Assembly (NCBI GenBank): GCA_028023455.1
Contig: JAQFVV010012396.1
Coordinates: 24,697,330 to 24,761,329 of the forward strand
Source: Epiperipatus broadwayi
Lineage: Eukaryota; Onychophora; Udeonychophora; Euonychophora; Peripatidae
Length of the DNA stretch: 64,000 nt
Direction of reading: 5' to 3'
Under the pieces are notes generated by a model. It worked only from the letters and a program-made list of their open reading frames with translations. It did not search any database and was not told where the DNA came from. Of the stretch, positions 63,601 to 64,000 are shown one piece after another. The translations under genes were made by a program, and so were the position numbers. Within the stretch, counting starts at the first letter, position 1, and each line of letters begins with the position of its first letter.

Positions 63601-64000
63601 TAAGATCAATTTGACCCCTCATATACATGACATAATCCATTTAATACATATGAGTATGTTATCTCTCTCCAGAACACTATTCTTTGACTTTTTGGTTACA
63701 GTGAATTTCACTTATTTTTTCTTTCTATATTTTTATTCATTTATAACAACTTCATATGTCAAATCAATTGTATATTTAACGTTTTTTTTTTTAAATTAAC
63801 TAAGTCCAAACATATCCTATTCAATATTAAATAGTTTTTATTGTAATTCATGTTATTAGGTGAAAATATTTAAATAAAAGGTCATTATCGAATATATACA
63901 TGTGGGTATGTATACATGTAACAAATAACTTTAAATAGGAACTATGGGATAAAAGCCTTTCTAGATCAGCTCAATAATAGGTAGATTTTAGTTAGATTGA
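63601..64000. other. AT-rich tail of the window
   Basis: Nothing recognised; the 62-codon open frame at 63611-63799 has no motif. Confidence 0.4.

Overview
The window is very AT-rich eukaryotic DNA with long stretches of A, T and (TA)n and only scattered GC-richer patches. I see no convincing host gene. Nearly every recognisable coding stretch belongs to a transposable element: a hAT-type DNA transposon fossil, APE-type non-LTR retrotransposons (one nearly full length, three badly decayed), tRNA-derived SINEs, a MITE-like family, a large element with long inverted termini and two young LTR retrotransposons. The families fit an invertebrate animal with a repeat-rich genome, but the phylum cannot be fixed from this sequence alone.

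Layout. 1-1639 (minus): decayed hAT-family transposase running off the left edge. 3377-8202 (plus): L1/Tx1-like LINE with ORF1, endonuclease, reverse transcriptase, AATAAA and A-tail, broken by a few frameshifts and a stop. 8203-11640: non-coding, with a TATA-like site and a cluster of palindromic TCACCTGCGTGTGA sites. 11640-13885 (minus): 5'-truncated LINE fossil. 13890-21550: about 1.27-kb inverted repeats facing each other across 5.1 kb that holds a near-perfect 220-bp hairpin and another LINE fossil (17480-19420, plus). 24420-25870 (plus): second fossil of that same LINE family. 23750-23880 and 27158-27283: SINEs.

28258-34977 is LTR element A (6.7 kb, 1.6-kb LTRs, plus strand). It has LTRs, a tRNA-Lys-like primer site and a coiled-coil ORF, but no pol. 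35501-49061 is LTR element B (13.6 kb, 3.29-kb LTRs, minus strand). It is a Gypsy-type element with intact coiled-coil Gag and an intact protease-RT-RNase H-integrase Pol in the -1 frame. Both sit inside (TA)n microsatellites with ATAT flanks, and both have LTR pairs that are almost identical.

The most interesting relationship is between A and B. Their LTRs and most of their coding content differ, yet several hundred bases of their untranslated leaders are homologous and carry the same blocks in the same order. One block is a conserved stem-loop with a TTAA-containing loop, single in A and duplicated in B. This is what a packaging/dimerisation signal would look like if pol-less A is mobilised by a B-like helper; mobilisation is inferred, the shared leader is seen.

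49062-64000 is mostly AT-rich non-coding DNA with a long (TA)n tract, local tandem duplications (50.9, 53.6 and 59.3 kb), a MITE-like inverted-repeat element (57.26-57.70 kb) with a partial relative at 63.3 kb, and a (TA)n-centred palindrome.
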